DNA of 64,000 nucleotides from CAWBFD01 sp963788115 (GCA_963788115.1 CAWBFD010000002.1:1-64000), one strand, 5' to 3'. Positions 25,868 through 35,300 are shown, numbered from the stretch's first letter. Program-made: numbers and translations. The notes: generated by a model not told the origin, from the letters alone.

Positions 25868-27051
25868 GCCGCTCGCACGACGGGGCGGTCGAGCGCGAGG
25901 GCGCGACCGGTCTCGCGATCGAAGAAATGCAGGTGAGAGGGGTCTATCGCGAGCTCGACCCGGCCCCCGGCCGAGGCGGGCGAACGCCCTTGGATCCGAG
26001 CCGTGAAGCGGGCGCGAGTGTCGTCCGCCAAGAGCGTTCCCTCGTCGGAGCCGCTCTGCCCGCCGATCGCGGCCTTCACATCGTCTGTCGCGATGCGGGG
26101 AGCATCCACGGTGAACAACAGGTTGCACTCCGAGCCAAGCTGCTCAACGACCTCGAGGTCCACGCGGATTCGCGGCCAGCCCGGATCGCACGCCGGACCC
26201 GCGACAGCGAAGCTGGTCGGCCGTAGGCCGAGCACCACGTCCCGCTCGGCGACCGAACGCGTGCCCGCTAGCCGCAGCTCGATGCTGCCGAACCTGACGA
26301 GATCTCCGTCGAGGTGTGCCTCGACGAGGTTCATCGCCGGCGACCCGATGAAGGCCCCGACGAACAGGTTCGCGGGACGCTCGAATAGTCGCTGCGGAAC
26401 GTCGCACTGCTGGATGACCCCGTCACGCAGGACGGCGACGCGCTGGCCGAGAGTCATCGCCTCGACTTGATCGTGGGTGACGTAGACCGTGGTGATCGGC
26501 AAACGCTCGTGCAGGCGCGCCAGCTCGCCACGCATGCTCGTCCTCAGCTTCGCGTCGAGGTTGGAGAGTGGCTCGTCCATCAGGAACGCGCGCGGCTCAC
26601 GCACCAGGGCACGCCCCATTGCGACTCGCTGCCGCTGGCCCCCCGAAAGCGCCGCGGGCTTGCGGTCCATCAGATCCTTGAGTCCCAGCATCGCCGCCAT
26701 CCGGTCTACCCGCTCGCTGATCTCGTCCTTGGCCACCTTGCGCCGTCGCAGGCCGAACGCGAGGTTCTCCCGGACGCTCTTGTGCGGGTATAGCGCGTAG
26801 CTCTGGAAGACCATCGCGATGTCGCGGTCGGGTGGGTCGAGCGTGGTGACGTCCTCGTCGCCGATCCAGACCCTTCCGAGGGTCACCTTCTCGAGCCCCG
26901 CGATCATCCGCAGCAGCGTCGACTTGCCGCACCCGGACGGTCCGACGAGCACGATGAACTCCCCCTCGGCGACCTCGAGCGAGACGTCGTCGACCGCGAG
27001 GACGTCCTCTCCGTAGACCTTGGTCACCCGCTCGAGCCTGATTCCGGGCAT
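25864..27051 (-). CDS. Carbohydrate ABC transporter ATPase (UgpC/MsmK type)
   Basis: 395 residues from ATG 27051; the longer frame upstream is a shadow of the permease. Walker A GPSGCGKST (37-45), Q-loop MVFQSYALYPH, signature LSGGQRQRVAMGRALV, Walker B AFLMDEPLSNLDAKLR and switch YVTHDQVEAM are all intact. A C-terminal MalK-like regulatory/OB domain follows (RPANLFVGAFIGSPAMN, VLGLRPTSFAV). This energises the two permeases at 27114 and 28016. Unlike many UgpC genes, which are distant and shared, this one is inside the operon and so may be dedicated to it. Confidence 0.94.
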   Translation of the reverse strand: MPGIRLERVTKVYGEDVLAVDDVSLEVAEGEFIVLVGPSGCGKSTLLRMIAGLEKVTLGRVWIGDEDVTTLDPPDRDIAMVFQSYALYPHKSVRENLAFGLRRRKVAKDEISERVDRMAAMLGLKDLMDRKPAALSGGQRQRVAMGRALVREPRAFLMDEPLSNLDAKLRTSMRGELARLHERLPITTVYVTHDQVEAMTLGQRVAVLRDGVIQQCDVPQRLFERPANLFVGAFIGSPAMNLVEAHLDGDLVRFGSIELRLAGTRSVAERDVVLGLRPTSFAVAGPACDPGWPRIRVDLEVVEQLGSECNLLFTVDAPRIATDDVKAAIGGQSGSDEGTLLADDTRARFTARIQGRSPASAGGRVELAIDPSHLHFFDRETGRALALDRPVVRAA

Positions 27052-27113
27052 CAGTCGTTCCCCATCGCCGGACTCCCCGCAGCCTGCCGCCACGCGGCGT
27101 TCATCACTGCCTC

Positions 27114-28019
27114 CTAGCCCTTCACGGCGGTCGAGGTGAGCGACTCGATGAAAGTTCTCTGAGCGAGCAGGAACGCGATCAGCACCGGGGTCACAGTGAT
27201 CACGTTGCCCGCCATCACAGCCGAGAAGTCCTGCGTGTGCTGACCCTGGAACGTCGTCAGGCCGAGGGGCAGCGTCGCCTTCTCGTCCGAGCTGATCGCA
27301 ATCAAGGGCCAGAGCAGGTCGTTCCACATCAGCAGGAAGGTGAGTGCCGCCAGGGTCGCCAGCGCCGGCTTCGCGAGCGGCAGTGCGACGTGCAGCAGGA
27401 CCCCGAGTCGCGAGCACCCGTCGATCCGCGCCGCCTCCTCGATCTCCCGGGGAAGGTTGACGAAGAACTGGCGCATCAGGAACACGCCGAGGGGAAGCAC
27501 CAGCGCCGGGACGATCAGAGCAGCGAGCGTGTCGACGATCCCCAGTTTGTCCATGACGATGAAGGTCGGGATCATCGTGAGCTGGAAGGGGATGATCAGG
27601 GTGAACAGGATCAGCAGAAACAGCACGGTCGAGCCACGGAACTTCATCCGGGCGAAGGCGTAACCCGCCAGCGAGCAGAAGGCGAGGTTCGAGACCACCG
27701 TGACCAGGGCAACGATCATCGAGTTCACGAACCAGCGCGGGAAGTCGGAGTCGCTGACCACGGTCTGCCAACCGTCGAGGTGAAGGGAGTCCGGGATGAT
27801 CGTGGGCGGGAACTGATTGATCTGGGCGTTCGACATGAACGAGCTCAGAACCATCCAGATCAGCGGCAGCGCGAAGATCACGGCGGTCGGGAACAGGACC
27901 AGATGCCATGGATCGAACGGCAGCCGCCAGCGTCCCCGGGGCTCCCCAGGCGTCCGATGGGCGGCGAGCGCTCGGCGCACCTCGGGCGAGAGCACGGCGT
28001 TGTCGGTGCTTGTGCTCAC
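27114..28019 (-). CDS. Carbohydrate ABC transporter permease (MalG type)
   Basis: 301 residues from GTG 28019, overlapping the other permease's stop by 4 bases (GTGA). Six membrane segments are visible after a ~40-residue cytoplasmic lead. The EAA loop that docks with the ATPase is EIEEAARIDGCSRLGVLLHVALPLAKPALATLAAL. Typical length and sequence for the second inner-membrane subunit of sugar importers. It is separated from the ATPase gene by 62 bp. Confidence 0.94.
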   Translation of the reverse strand: MSTSTDNAVLSPEVRRALAAHRTPGEPRGRWRLPFDPWHLVLFPTAVIFALPLIWMVLSSFMSNAQINQFPPTIIPDSLHLDGWQTVVSDSDFPRWFVNSMIVALVTVVSNLAFCSLAGYAFARMKFRGSTVLFLLILFTLIIPFQLTMIPTFIVMDKLGIVDTLAALIVPALVLPLGVFLMRQFFVNLPREIEEAARIDGCSRLGVLLHVALPLAKPALATLAALTFLLMWNDLLWPLIAISSDEKATLPLGLTTFQGQHTQDFSAVMAGNVITVTPVLIAFLLAQRTFIESLTSTAVKG

Positions 28020-28927
28020 GCTTTCTGAGCCCGCAATCTGCTGTAGACCAGTTGGGCGCCGACGAGCAAGAGCAAGAAAACGGCCACGATGTACGCAACC
28101 GCGGCGGCGTACCCGGCGTGGAAGAGCCCAAAGGCCTGGTTGTAGACGTAGTAGACGATCACGACGGTGGCGTCCAGTGGTCCGCCGCGGGTAGTGGCGT
28201 AGACCAGGTCGAACAGCTGCAGCGAAAGCAGGGTCTGCCAAACGCCGAGGAAGATCGTCACCGGCAGCAGCTGCGGAAGGATCACGTGCCGCAGGGTTGC
28301 CCCGCGGCGTGCGCCATCGACGGAAGCGGCGTCGACCAGGTCGCGAGGAACATCCTGGAGTGCGGCGAGGTAGATCACGAGCGGGAAGCCGATCCCACCC
28401 CAGATGCCGATCAGGACGATCACAAAGAGCGCCTGGTCTGGATCGCCGAGGAATCCCTGCCGCGGCAGCCCGACGGTGTCGAGCAGCGCGTTGGCGACCC
28501 CGAAGCGCTCGTCAAAGATGAACGAGAACAGCACCCCCTGAGCGGCAACCGAGGCGATGAACGGGGCCAGGATCGCGGTCCGGTAGACCCCGATCAGCCG
28601 TAGCCTGCGGTTCAGCCCAAGCGCCAGGAAGAGGCCGAGGCCGATCGAGATCGGCACGAACAGGCCCGTGTAGACCACGGTGTGCTTGACGGCCTCGCGG
28701 AGCGCGGGGTCGTCGAGCAGAGCGTCGTAGTTGGAGAGGCCGACCCACTGCGCTGGAGCGATCAGGTCGGCGGCGTGGAATGAGAGCAGCAGTGACCAGC
28801 CGATCGGCACGATCGCGAGGCCGACGATGATGACCACCGCCGGAAGGACGAACGCCCAAGCGGTCGGGTTGTCCCCGAGCACCCGCTGGGCGAACGTCCT
28901 CTCCGGTGCGGTCGGCTCCGCGCTCAT
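28016..28927 (-). CDS. Carbohydrate ABC transporter permease (MalF/UgpA type)
   Basis: 303 residues, six membrane helices. The EAA motif is PRDLVDAASVDGARRGATLRHVILPQLLPVTIFLGV. The N-terminal WAFVLPAVVIIVGLAIVPIGWSLLLSFH is characteristic of the UgpA group. It forms the membrane channel with the downstream MalG-type partner. The start is 9 bases after the substrate-binding-protein stop. Confidence 0.94.
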   Translation of the reverse strand: MSAEPTAPERTFAQRVLGDNPTAWAFVLPAVVIIVGLAIVPIGWSLLLSFHAADLIAPAQWVGLSNYDALLDDPALREAVKHTVVYTGLFVPISIGLGLFLALGLNRRLRLIGVYRTAILAPFIASVAAQGVLFSFIFDERFGVANALLDTVGLPRQGFLGDPDQALFVIVLIGIWGGIGFPLVIYLAALQDVPRDLVDAASVDGARRGATLRHVILPQLLPVTIFLGVWQTLLSLQLFDLVYATTRGGPLDATVVIVYYVYNQAFGLFHAGYAAAVAYIVAVFLLLLVGAQLVYSRLRAQKA

Positions 28928-28936
28928 CTCGTCTGG

Positions 28937-30250
28937 TCAGGAGCCCGGCACCTGCAGCTCGGCGTTCGAGGCCTCGACAGCCTCAGCGAGAGCCTCGCTG
29001 GGATCGGCCTCGCCGTAGAGCACGGAGGCGACGGCCTTGCCGATCGCCTGCGAGATCTGCGGGTACTCCGGGATCGTCGCTCTGGTCCTGGCCAGCTCCG
29101 TGTTCTCGATGAACTTGTCGAGGCCCGGCAGGCTCCGCTCGTATGCGGCGAACCCTTCCGCATCCTTGACGTCGGTGGTCAGCGGGAGGCTACCCGCCTC
29201 GGTGATCCAGCGGAGCTGCTGCTCCGGCTCGCTGAACCAGTCCATGAACTCAATCGCGGCGGCGACGCGCTCCTCGCCGTTGTCGAAGATCGCCCAGGTA
29301 TCGGGACCGGCGATCGTCGTGTGCTCGTCACCGAACGACGGCATCGAGACGACGCCGTAGTCGACCTTGGCGTCGACGTACTCGGGCAGGGTGTAGGGGC
29401 CGGCGACGTTCATCGCCATCTTGCCGCTGGCAAAGAGCTGCTGCATGCGCTCACTGCCCGCGGTGCTGTCGATGTAGACAGAGCCGTCGTCCGCGGCCTG
29501 CGCAACCACCTCGAGGGCCGCCTCGCCGCTGGGGCCGTCGAAGCCGACGCTATCGCCGTCCTCGCTAACGATCTCGCCACCCTGCTGCCAGATCAGCGGC
29601 CAGATCCGCCAGGTCGTGTCCTCGTCGCCCGTCCCCGGCCAGCCGAACCCGGCGATCCCGCCCTCGGGGTCGTTCAGTTCCGCGGCGGTCGCCAGGAAGT
29701 CTTCCCACGTCCAGTCGTCGGTCGGGTAAGGAACCCCGGCATCGTCGAAGATCTCCTTGTTGTAGACGACCGCGAGGTTGTCGATGAACGCCGGCACGGC
29801 GCGCGGACGGTCGTCGACCGTCACCGCCTCCTTGCCAGCGTCCACGAAGCGGTCCCAGTCGAGGTCACCGCTGTCGATCGCGTCGGTGAGATCGACGAGC
29901 TGGTCGCCGCCGGCAAGGTTCGCGAGATCGGAGCCGTAGATGTAGGCGATGTCCGGGTAGTTGTCCGCCTGCAGCCCGGCCGTGACCTTCTGCAGCATCC
30001 GGTCGGAGTTGACCCCGCCCGAATCCTTGGAGACGGTGACGTCGGGGTGGCTCTGGTTGAACTCGTCGATCATCTGCTGGAGGAGCTCGGCCGGCCCCTG
30101 GGTCTGGCCATGCCAGAACTCGATCTCGACGGGTTCGCCGCTGCTCGCCGCGGAGTCGTCATCGCCCTCGTCGTCGCCTCCGCAGGCAACGAGCAGCACG
30201 GCGGCGGCCATCGCCACCGACGCCGCGAGCATTCGTCTCAGTCTCGACAC
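28937..30250 (-). CDS. Extracellular sugar-binding lipoprotein of ABC importer
   Basis: 437 residues from GTG 30250, preceded by GGAGAAGGAGA; the frame is open to 30361, but the extra part looks non-coding. The lipobox LLVAC-GG near residue 23 is followed by an acidic serine-rich linker and the family-1 binding fold: IEFWHGQTQGPAELLQQMIDEFNQSHPDVTV, YPDIAYIYGSDLANLAGGDQLVDLTDAIDS, and the hinge-side motif GKMAMNVAGPYTLPEYVDAKVDYGVVSMPSFG. It captures the sugar or oligosaccharide at the cell surface and passes it to the two permeases. Confidence 0.94.
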   Translation of the reverse strand: MSRLRRMLAASVAMAAAVLLVACGGDDEGDDDSAASSGEPVEIEFWHGQTQGPAELLQQMIDEFNQSHPDVTVSKDSGGVNSDRMLQKVTAGLQADNYPDIAYIYGSDLANLAGGDQLVDLTDAIDSGDLDWDRFVDAGKEAVTVDDRPRAVPAFIDNLAVVYNKEIFDDAGVPYPTDDWTWEDFLATAAELNDPEGGIAGFGWPGTGDEDTTWRIWPLIWQQGGEIVSEDGDSVGFDGPSGEAALEVVAQAADDGSVYIDSTAGSERMQQLFASGKMAMNVAGPYTLPEYVDAKVDYGVVSMPSFGDEHTTIAGPDTWAIFDNGEERVAAAIEFMDWFSEPEQQLRWITEAGSLPLTTDVKDAEGFAAYERSLPGLDKFIENTELARTRATIPEYPQISQAIGKAVASVLYGEADPSEALAEAVEASNAELQVPGS

Positions 30251-30305
30251 GATTTCTCCTTCTCCTGTTGGCTTGATCCACCATCCGGTGGATGACGGAT
30301 GAGTC

Positions 30306-31666
30306 TCATCTGGCCATGCCCCCGACCTTGCCTGGGGTCCGAAGCGCCTCGGGCAAGGCATCCCCGTGGGCGGCGGCCAGCTCGTCGCACATCGCCCAGA
30401 TCGCGTCGAGCGAAAGGCTCGCCGCGGCGTTCGGATCCAGCATCACCGCCTGCTTGACGTACTCCGGGCGGCCTTCGACGGCAGCTCGGACCGTGAGCTC
30501 GGCGACGTTCAGGTAGGTCCGATTGAGCGCCGCCAGCTGCGGGGGCAACGCGCCGACGTGGACCGGGTGCACCCCGCTCCGATCGACCAGGCACGGCACC
30601 TCGACGCAGGAGCCCGCAGGGAGGTTGTCGATCAGGCCGGTGTTGCGAACGTTGCCGTAGATGGCCCGAGGGCGCCCGGTCTCGATCGAGTGGATGATCT
30701 CCGGCGCGTACTCGTTGCTGGGATGAGCTCGAGCGCTTGCGACGTCCTCAGGGCCTCGCGGGTGCGCTCGTACTCGGCGAGGTTCTCCTCGCTGCGAGTT
30801 ATGTACTCGGCGACCCAGAGCCGATAGCGGTCGATCGCCTCGTCGTCGCGCATGAGCCACGGCAGGTACTCCGCCGAATGCTCGCTCGACTCGGTCGGGA
30901 AGTAGCCGAGCCGCCTGTACATCTGCACGCGGACCCGCCGCAGCAGCTCGGGATCGCGCTCGATCGCCGCATCCAGCCGGGGGTAGAGGTCCTCGCCGTC
31001 GCGCTCGAACCTGAGAATGAACGCCTGGTGGTTGACGCCGGCGCCGAAGAAGGTGACCTCCTCGAACGCCACCCCGACGAGCTCGGCCAGTTGCCGGGTC
31101 GTGTTCTGGACCGAGTGACAGAGTCCGACGATCCGCCGCTGAGGAGTACCAACGTAGGTCGCCCAGCAGACCATCGCCATGGGGTTGGTGTAGTTGAGCA
31201 GCCAGGCATCGGGGCAGGCCACGGCCATGTCACGGGCGATGCCCTCCATCACCGGAATCGTGCGCAGCGCCCGAAACACTCCGCCGACCCCGAGCGTGTC
31301 GCCGATCGTCTGGCGGAGTCCGTAGCTGGCCGGAATCTCGTGGTCGATCACGGTCGCAGCATGGCCGCCGACCTGGATCATGTTGATCACGTAGTCGGCC
31401 CCGTCGAGCGCCGGGCGACGCTCGAGATGGGACTCGATGGCCGGAGCGGCACCAAGCCGCTCGGCGGTGGCCCTTGCGACACCCTCCGCGGTCTCGAGGC
31501 GCTCGGAGTCGATGTCATGGAGCGAGAGCGTCACATCCCGCAGCTCGGAATAGCTGAGGATGTCGCCAATCAGCATGCCGGTGAACTCGACGCTGCCCGC
31601 GCCGATGAACACGATCTTCGGGCCGCCGCCCCGATGACCCTTGCCCTCGGCCTCGTGCATGCTCAT
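30306..31666 (-). CDS. GH4 family NAD/Mn-dependent glycosidase, frameshifted
   Basis: Starts at ATG 31666 with AAAGGAG upstream, overlapping the kinase gene by 4 bases. The NAD-binding loop FIGAGSVEFT (20-29), INMIQVGG, NYTNPMAM, metal ligands Cys183 (GLCHSVQNT) and His213 (AGVNHQAF) identify glycoside hydrolase family 4, nearest by feel to the MelA/alpha-galactosidase-like group. Around 30721-30730 the frame breaks: one frame gives ...LRTSQALEL and then nonsense. The neighbouring frame picks up PSNEYAPEIIHSIETG and runs cleanly to the stop at 30306. Total length is a multiple of three less one base, so a single lost base would explain it. GH4 enzymes use redox-assisted elimination and can cut alpha- or beta-linked, often phosphorylated, sugars. 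In this operon an alpha-galactosaminide is a reasonable but unproven substrate. Confidence 0.85.
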
Positions 31667-32628
31667 GCGCCGCTCCTTTCGATCTCGTGGGAAGGCAGGG
31701 TGTCGGCAACTTCGGCGGCGTCTTCGCGGCGCGGCTGAGCATCAACGCCACCCAGGCTGCGAGTCGACAGCGACCCGCACGCCACGCCGAGCCGGAGCGC
31801 CTGATCGAGCGGCTGCCCGCTGCCGAGGCCGTGGAGGAAGCCGGCGGTGAAGCTGTCTCCGGCGCCGGTGCCGTCCACCGAGTCGACGGGGGGTGTATCC
31901 GCCTTCACGATCTGCTCACCGTGCGCCGCCATCGCGCCGTCGGAGCCGAGCTTCACGACCACCGTGTCGATGCGCTTCGCGAGCGCCTCGAGCGCCGTTT
32001 CGGGGTCCGCAACACCCGCGAACCGGCAAGCCTCGGCGGCGTTCGGCAGGAACACGTCGGTCGCGTCGAGGACATCCTCGAGGCCGGTTCCCCAGCTGCC
32101 GCTCGGATCCCAGCCGGGATCGAGTGAAGTCGACGCCCGGGCCTGGTGGGCCCTGGCGAAGAGCTCGGCGAGCCCTTTGCGAAGCCCCTTCTGCAGGTGG
32201 GGCGAGGAGACGTGGAGATGGTCGGTGGCAGCGAGCATCCCGTCGGTCACGTCGTCAGCGGTCAGGCTGTCCATCGCCCCGAGAGACGTGAGGATCGCCC
32301 GGTCGGCCCCGGTGCTGAGCACGACGCTGAGCCCGGTCGCCCTCTCGGGGTCGACCCGGCAGCCATCGACGTTCACGTTCCGGCGCTCGAGCTCGCGCAG
32401 GACGAACCTTCCGGACGCGTCATCGCCGACGACACCGACGTAGGCGGTACGCATCCCGAGCCGAGCAGCCCCGCAGGCCACGATCGCGCCGGACGAGCCA
32501 ATGGTCAGAACGCCGCAGTCGACCAGGCGCTCCACCTGTCCGTACTCGGGCTCGATCGTCTCGCCGAGCACGATTGCGTCGGGATTGAGCTCCCCGACGA
32601 TCAGGAGATCCAAGGGTCTGCCGGTCAC
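31663..32628 (-). CDS. PfkB-family carbohydrate kinase 1
   Basis: 321 residues from GTG 32628, overlapping the upstream kinase stop (GTGA). The ribokinase fold shows DLLIVGELNPDAIV at the start, an internal GAIVACGAARLGMRTAYVGVVGDDASG segment, and the ATP/anion-hole motif VDSVDGTGAGDSFTAGFLHGLG with catalytic Asp (GAGD). It phosphorylates a sugar or sugar phosphate. With an N-acetyl/amino-sugar operon, it could act on free galactosamine, N-acetylgalactosamine or a hexose released by GH4, but sequence alone does not say. Confidence 0.93.
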   Translation of the reverse strand: MTGRPLDLLIVGELNPDAIVLGETIEPEYGQVERLVDCGVLTIGSSGAIVACGAARLGMRTAYVGVVGDDASGRFVLRELERRNVNVDGCRVDPERATGLSVVLSTGADRAILTSLGAMDSLTADDVTDGMLAATDHLHVSSPHLQKGLRKGLAELFARAHQARASTSLDPGWDPSGSWGTGLEDVLDATDVFLPNAAEACRFAGVADPETALEALAKRIDTVVVKLGSDGAMAAHGEQIVKADTPPVDSVDGTGAGDSFTAGFLHGLGSGQPLDQALRLGVACGSLSTRSLGGVDAQPRREDAAEVADTLPSHEIERSGA

Positions 32629-33608
32629 CCGATCGCTGCCTCCGTCCGCAGGGGAGACGCGTCGACCAGGGGCACGAGAGCCTCGACGGCGGCACGATCG
32701 ACCCGACCGGGATGCAGGTGGGCTAGCTTTTCGGTGGCGGCAGCGGCACCCAGGGCAAGGGCGGAGCCGAGCTCGTGGCCTGCTACCAGCCCGGCCGCGA
32801 ACCCGCCGATCAGCGCATCGCCACACCCGACCGTGTTGACAACCCGCTCGGGCGCCGGCGCCGTGAGGCGGAAGCCGCCCTCACCACCCGCGAAGACGCT
32901 GCCCTCGGGGCCGAGGCTGAGCCAGACTGCGGCGGCTCCACGATCCCTGATCGCCTCCGTGATTGCCGCCAGCTCCGCATCGCTTCGCCCGGGATCGAGC
33001 TCGGCCCCCAACAATCTGCCTGCCTCGGCGAGGTTGGGTACAACGAGGTCCGGGCCCGCGGCGAGGGCAGCCGCGAGGGCCCCTGGGCTCGAGGAGTCGA
33101 GGATGGTGAACGCACCGAGCTCGCGGCCCGTCTCGATCAGGCGGGCGTGGAGATCGGTGGGCGCACCGGGCGGAAGGCTGCCGCAAACTGCGACCGCCCG
33201 TGGGCCGGCCGTAGGCGCCCGCAATGCCGACACGAGTCGGTCGGCCTCCGTTTGCGTCAGCGGCCCTGCCGGCTCGTGGACCTCGACCAGATCGCCCCCG
33301 GTTGCGCCGACCAGCGTGTAGGTCCCCCGGGTGGATCCTGCGATCGGAACATGTTCGACCGCAAGCGGCTCGGAGGCCAGGAGCGCCAGGAGCCGATCAC
33401 CGCTGCTGCCCCCGGCGGTGGTGATCACCGCCGCATCGGCGCCGAGCTCCGCAGCGACGCAAGCGGCGTGGATGGCCTTGCCTCCGGGCGTCTCGAGCAG
33501 TTCCGACGCGCGCACCGCTCCGCTGGCGGCACCCGCAAGCCGCACAACGCGATCGATCGCCGGGTTCGTGGCCACGGCTACGAACCGGGGCTGGGAGCGA
33601 GTGCCCAT
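32625..33608 (-). CDS. PfkB-family sugar-phosphate kinase 2 (LacC/FruK-like)
   Basis: 327 residues. It begins RFVAVATNPAIDRVVRL, the start typical of 1-phosphofructokinase/tagatose-6-phosphate kinase (LacC, FruK, AgaZ-like). Substrate loop TPGGKAIHAACVAAELGADAAVITTAGG and GSLPPGAP are present, and the catalytic motif is VVNTVGCGDALIGGF. By context it should phosphorylate tagatose-6-phosphate to the 1,6-bisphosphate after the SIS isomerase step. The ATG shares one base with the DeoR stop. Confidence 0.92.
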   Translation of the reverse strand: MGTRSQPRFVAVATNPAIDRVVRLAGAASGAVRASELLETPGGKAIHAACVAAELGADAAVITTAGGSSGDRLLALLASEPLAVEHVPIAGSTRGTYTLVGATGGDLVEVHEPAGPLTQTEADRLVSALRAPTAGPRAVAVCGSLPPGAPTDLHARLIETGRELGAFTILDSSSPGALAAALAAGPDLVVPNLAEAGRLLGAELDPGRSDAELAAITEAIRDRGAAAVWLSLGPEGSVFAGGEGGFRLTAPAPERVVNTVGCGDALIGGFAAGLVAGHELGSALALGAAAATEKLAHLHPGRVDRAAVEALVPLVDASPLRTEAAIG

Positions 33609-34360
33609 CAGACCTGGATCACCTCCACCCCCGCCACCGTGAGCGCCTCGAGCTGCTCAGAAGGAGCGTTGAGGTCGGTGATCAGCTCGTCGATCTCCGA
33701 CAGCGGGATGATGCTCGAGAGCGCGGAGCGTCCAATCTTGGAGGAGTCACAGACGACGATCACGCGGGCGGCGCGCTCAACCATCCTGCGATCCGTCTGG
33801 GCCTCGATCTCATCGTGGGTGGTGGCACCGGAAGCGTTGACACCGTCGACGCCCAGGAACATGAGATCGACATTGAGGCCGTCGAGCGTGCGCTCGGCGA
33901 GCGGACCAATCAGCTCGTAGGACTGGGGCCGGGCGACCCCGCCGGTGACCACCAGGCGGATCGTCTCGCTGATCACCAGATCAGAGGCAATGTTGACCGC
34001 GTTCGTAACGACGGTCAGCGTGCGGTCGCGCAGCCTCCGCGCGATCTCCGTGGTGGTGGTCCCACCGGTCAGGCCGATCGTTTGAGCGTCGGCGATCCGC
34101 CCGACGCCGGCATCGGCGATGCGGCTCTTCTCCTCGGCGTGCTGGCCGCCTCGGTAGCGGACAGGCAGCTCGTAGAGGAGCCCGTTGCCGACCGCGCCAC
34201 CGTGGGAACGGGAGAGCAGCTTCTGCTGTTCGAGCAGCTTCAGATCTCGGCGGACCGTCGCCGGAGAGGCATCCAGGTTCTCGGTCAGCTCACGAACCGA
34301 GACCGAGCCACGGCTCGCCAGCCGGGCCAGGATCTCGTCGAGCCGCTGTGCGCGCCTCAA
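33608..34360 (-). CDS. DeoR family transcriptional regulator (AgaR-like)
   Basis: 250 residues. N-terminal helix-turn-helix: RAQRLDEILARLASRGSVSVRELTENLDASPATVRRDLKLLEQQKLLSRSHGGAV, the DeoR signature. The C-terminal sugar-phosphate sensing domain (ISO-like) has IADAQTIGLTGGTTTTEIARRL, VVTNAVNIASDL and VDLMFLGVDGVNASGATTHDEIEAQTDRRMVERA. DeoR proteins of this type release DNA when they bind a pathway sugar phosphate. It sits second in the operon, so it probably autoregulates through the dyad upstream of the SIS gene (35301-35337). Confidence 0.93.
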   Translation of the reverse strand: MRRAQRLDEILARLASRGSVSVRELTENLDASPATVRRDLKLLEQQKLLSRSHGGAVGNGLLYELPVRYRGGQHAEEKSRIADAGVGRIADAQTIGLTGGTTTTEIARRLRDRTLTVVTNAVNIASDLVISETIRLVVTGGVARPQSYELIGPLAERTLDGLNVDLMFLGVDGVNASGATTHDEIEAQTDRRMVERAARVIVVCDSSKIGRSALSSIIPLSEIDELITDLNAPSEQLEALTVAGVEVIQV

Positions 34361-35256
34361 GACGCCCCTCCCGACTCGACCAGATCGAGGACTACCGCAC
34401 GTTCGAGATTCGCAGGCCGGTCGGGGTCGAGGCCCCGCTGCTCGGCAAGCGCGACTGCGAGGCGTTGGATGCGGATCAGCTCGGCCAGCGGATCGAGCTT
34501 CGCTGTGACCACGGCTGCCCCAGCCGCTGCGATCTCGTCGACCAGCTTCAGCGGGGGTTCATCGAGGAGCCACACGACGGCGCCGGGGCCCGCCGTTGCG
34601 ATCGGGCCGTGGCGGTACTCCATCGCCGGATAGGACTCCGCCCATGCTCGTGCGGTCTCGCGGAGGGCCAAGGCCCCCGCGTCGGCCAGGCCCACCCGCC
34701 ACTCTCGGCCGAGAATAACCACGCGGTCGATCGCTCCCGGCTCGACCGGATGCGGCTCCGACAAAGCGACCTCCGCATCGGCGAGCAGGCCATCGATTCC
34801 GAGCTTGAGCCACGTCCGGGCGAAGCAGACCGTGGTGGTGACGAAGCGGGTCTGAACCACGGAGCGGTCGTCGGCGAAACTCAGATCGACGACGAGATCG
34901 CACTCAGCCGCGACAGGGCTGAGCGGGTCCCCAACGATCGCGACAGTCGGCGTCCGAGCCGGGACAAACTCGAGCGCCCGGCGGATCTCGGTCGTCGTGC
35001 CCGACCGCGAGATAGAGAGGACACGATCGTAGCTTCGATGGAGGCGGGCCTCGGATGCCGCGAAGACGTCCGTCTCGCCCTGCCCGCTCAGCTCCCGGAG
35101 GGCGGCCAGCGCCTTCGCAGCATGCCACGAGCTACCGCAGCCGATCACGGCGAGGCGCTCGCCGGGGGACGGCATCGAGGGGGTTCCACGCGCCAGATCT
35201 ATGGCGCGAGACCAGGCCCGAGGCTGGTCGAGGATCTCCTCCGCGATCAGGGACAT
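34357..35256 (-). CDS. SIS-domain sugar-phosphate isomerase/deaminase (AgaS-like)
   Basis: 299 residues from ATG 35256. Two SIS half-domains: LAVIGCGSSWHAAKALAALRELSG with VLSISRSGTTTEIRRALEFV, then VVILGREWRVGLADAGALALRETARAWAESYPAMEYRHGPIA, a GlmS/AgaS-type active-site region (the E-Y-R-H-G-P motif). Family members isomerise and deaminate hexosamine-6-phosphates; AgaS turns galactosamine-6-phosphate into tagatose-6-phosphate plus ammonia. It is the first gene of the ten-gene minus-strand operon, which supports the galactosamine assignment, although a glucosamine role is not excluded. Confidence 0.88.
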   Translation of the reverse strand: MSLIAEEILDQPRAWSRAIDLARGTPSMPSPGERLAVIGCGSSWHAAKALAALRELSGQGETDVFAASEARLHRSYDRVLSISRSGTTTEIRRALEFVPARTPTVAIVGDPLSPVAAECDLVVDLSFADDRSVVQTRFVTTTVCFARTWLKLGIDGLLADAEVALSEPHPVEPGAIDRVVILGREWRVGLADAGALALRETARAWAESYPAMEYRHGPIATAGPGAVVWLLDEPPLKLVDEIAAAGAAVVTAKLDPLAELIRIQRLAVALAEQRGLDPDRPANLERAVVLDLVESGGAS

Positions 35257-35300
35257 GGCCGATCGATCGCTCCCATCCCGGATGCGAGGGTACACGATTA

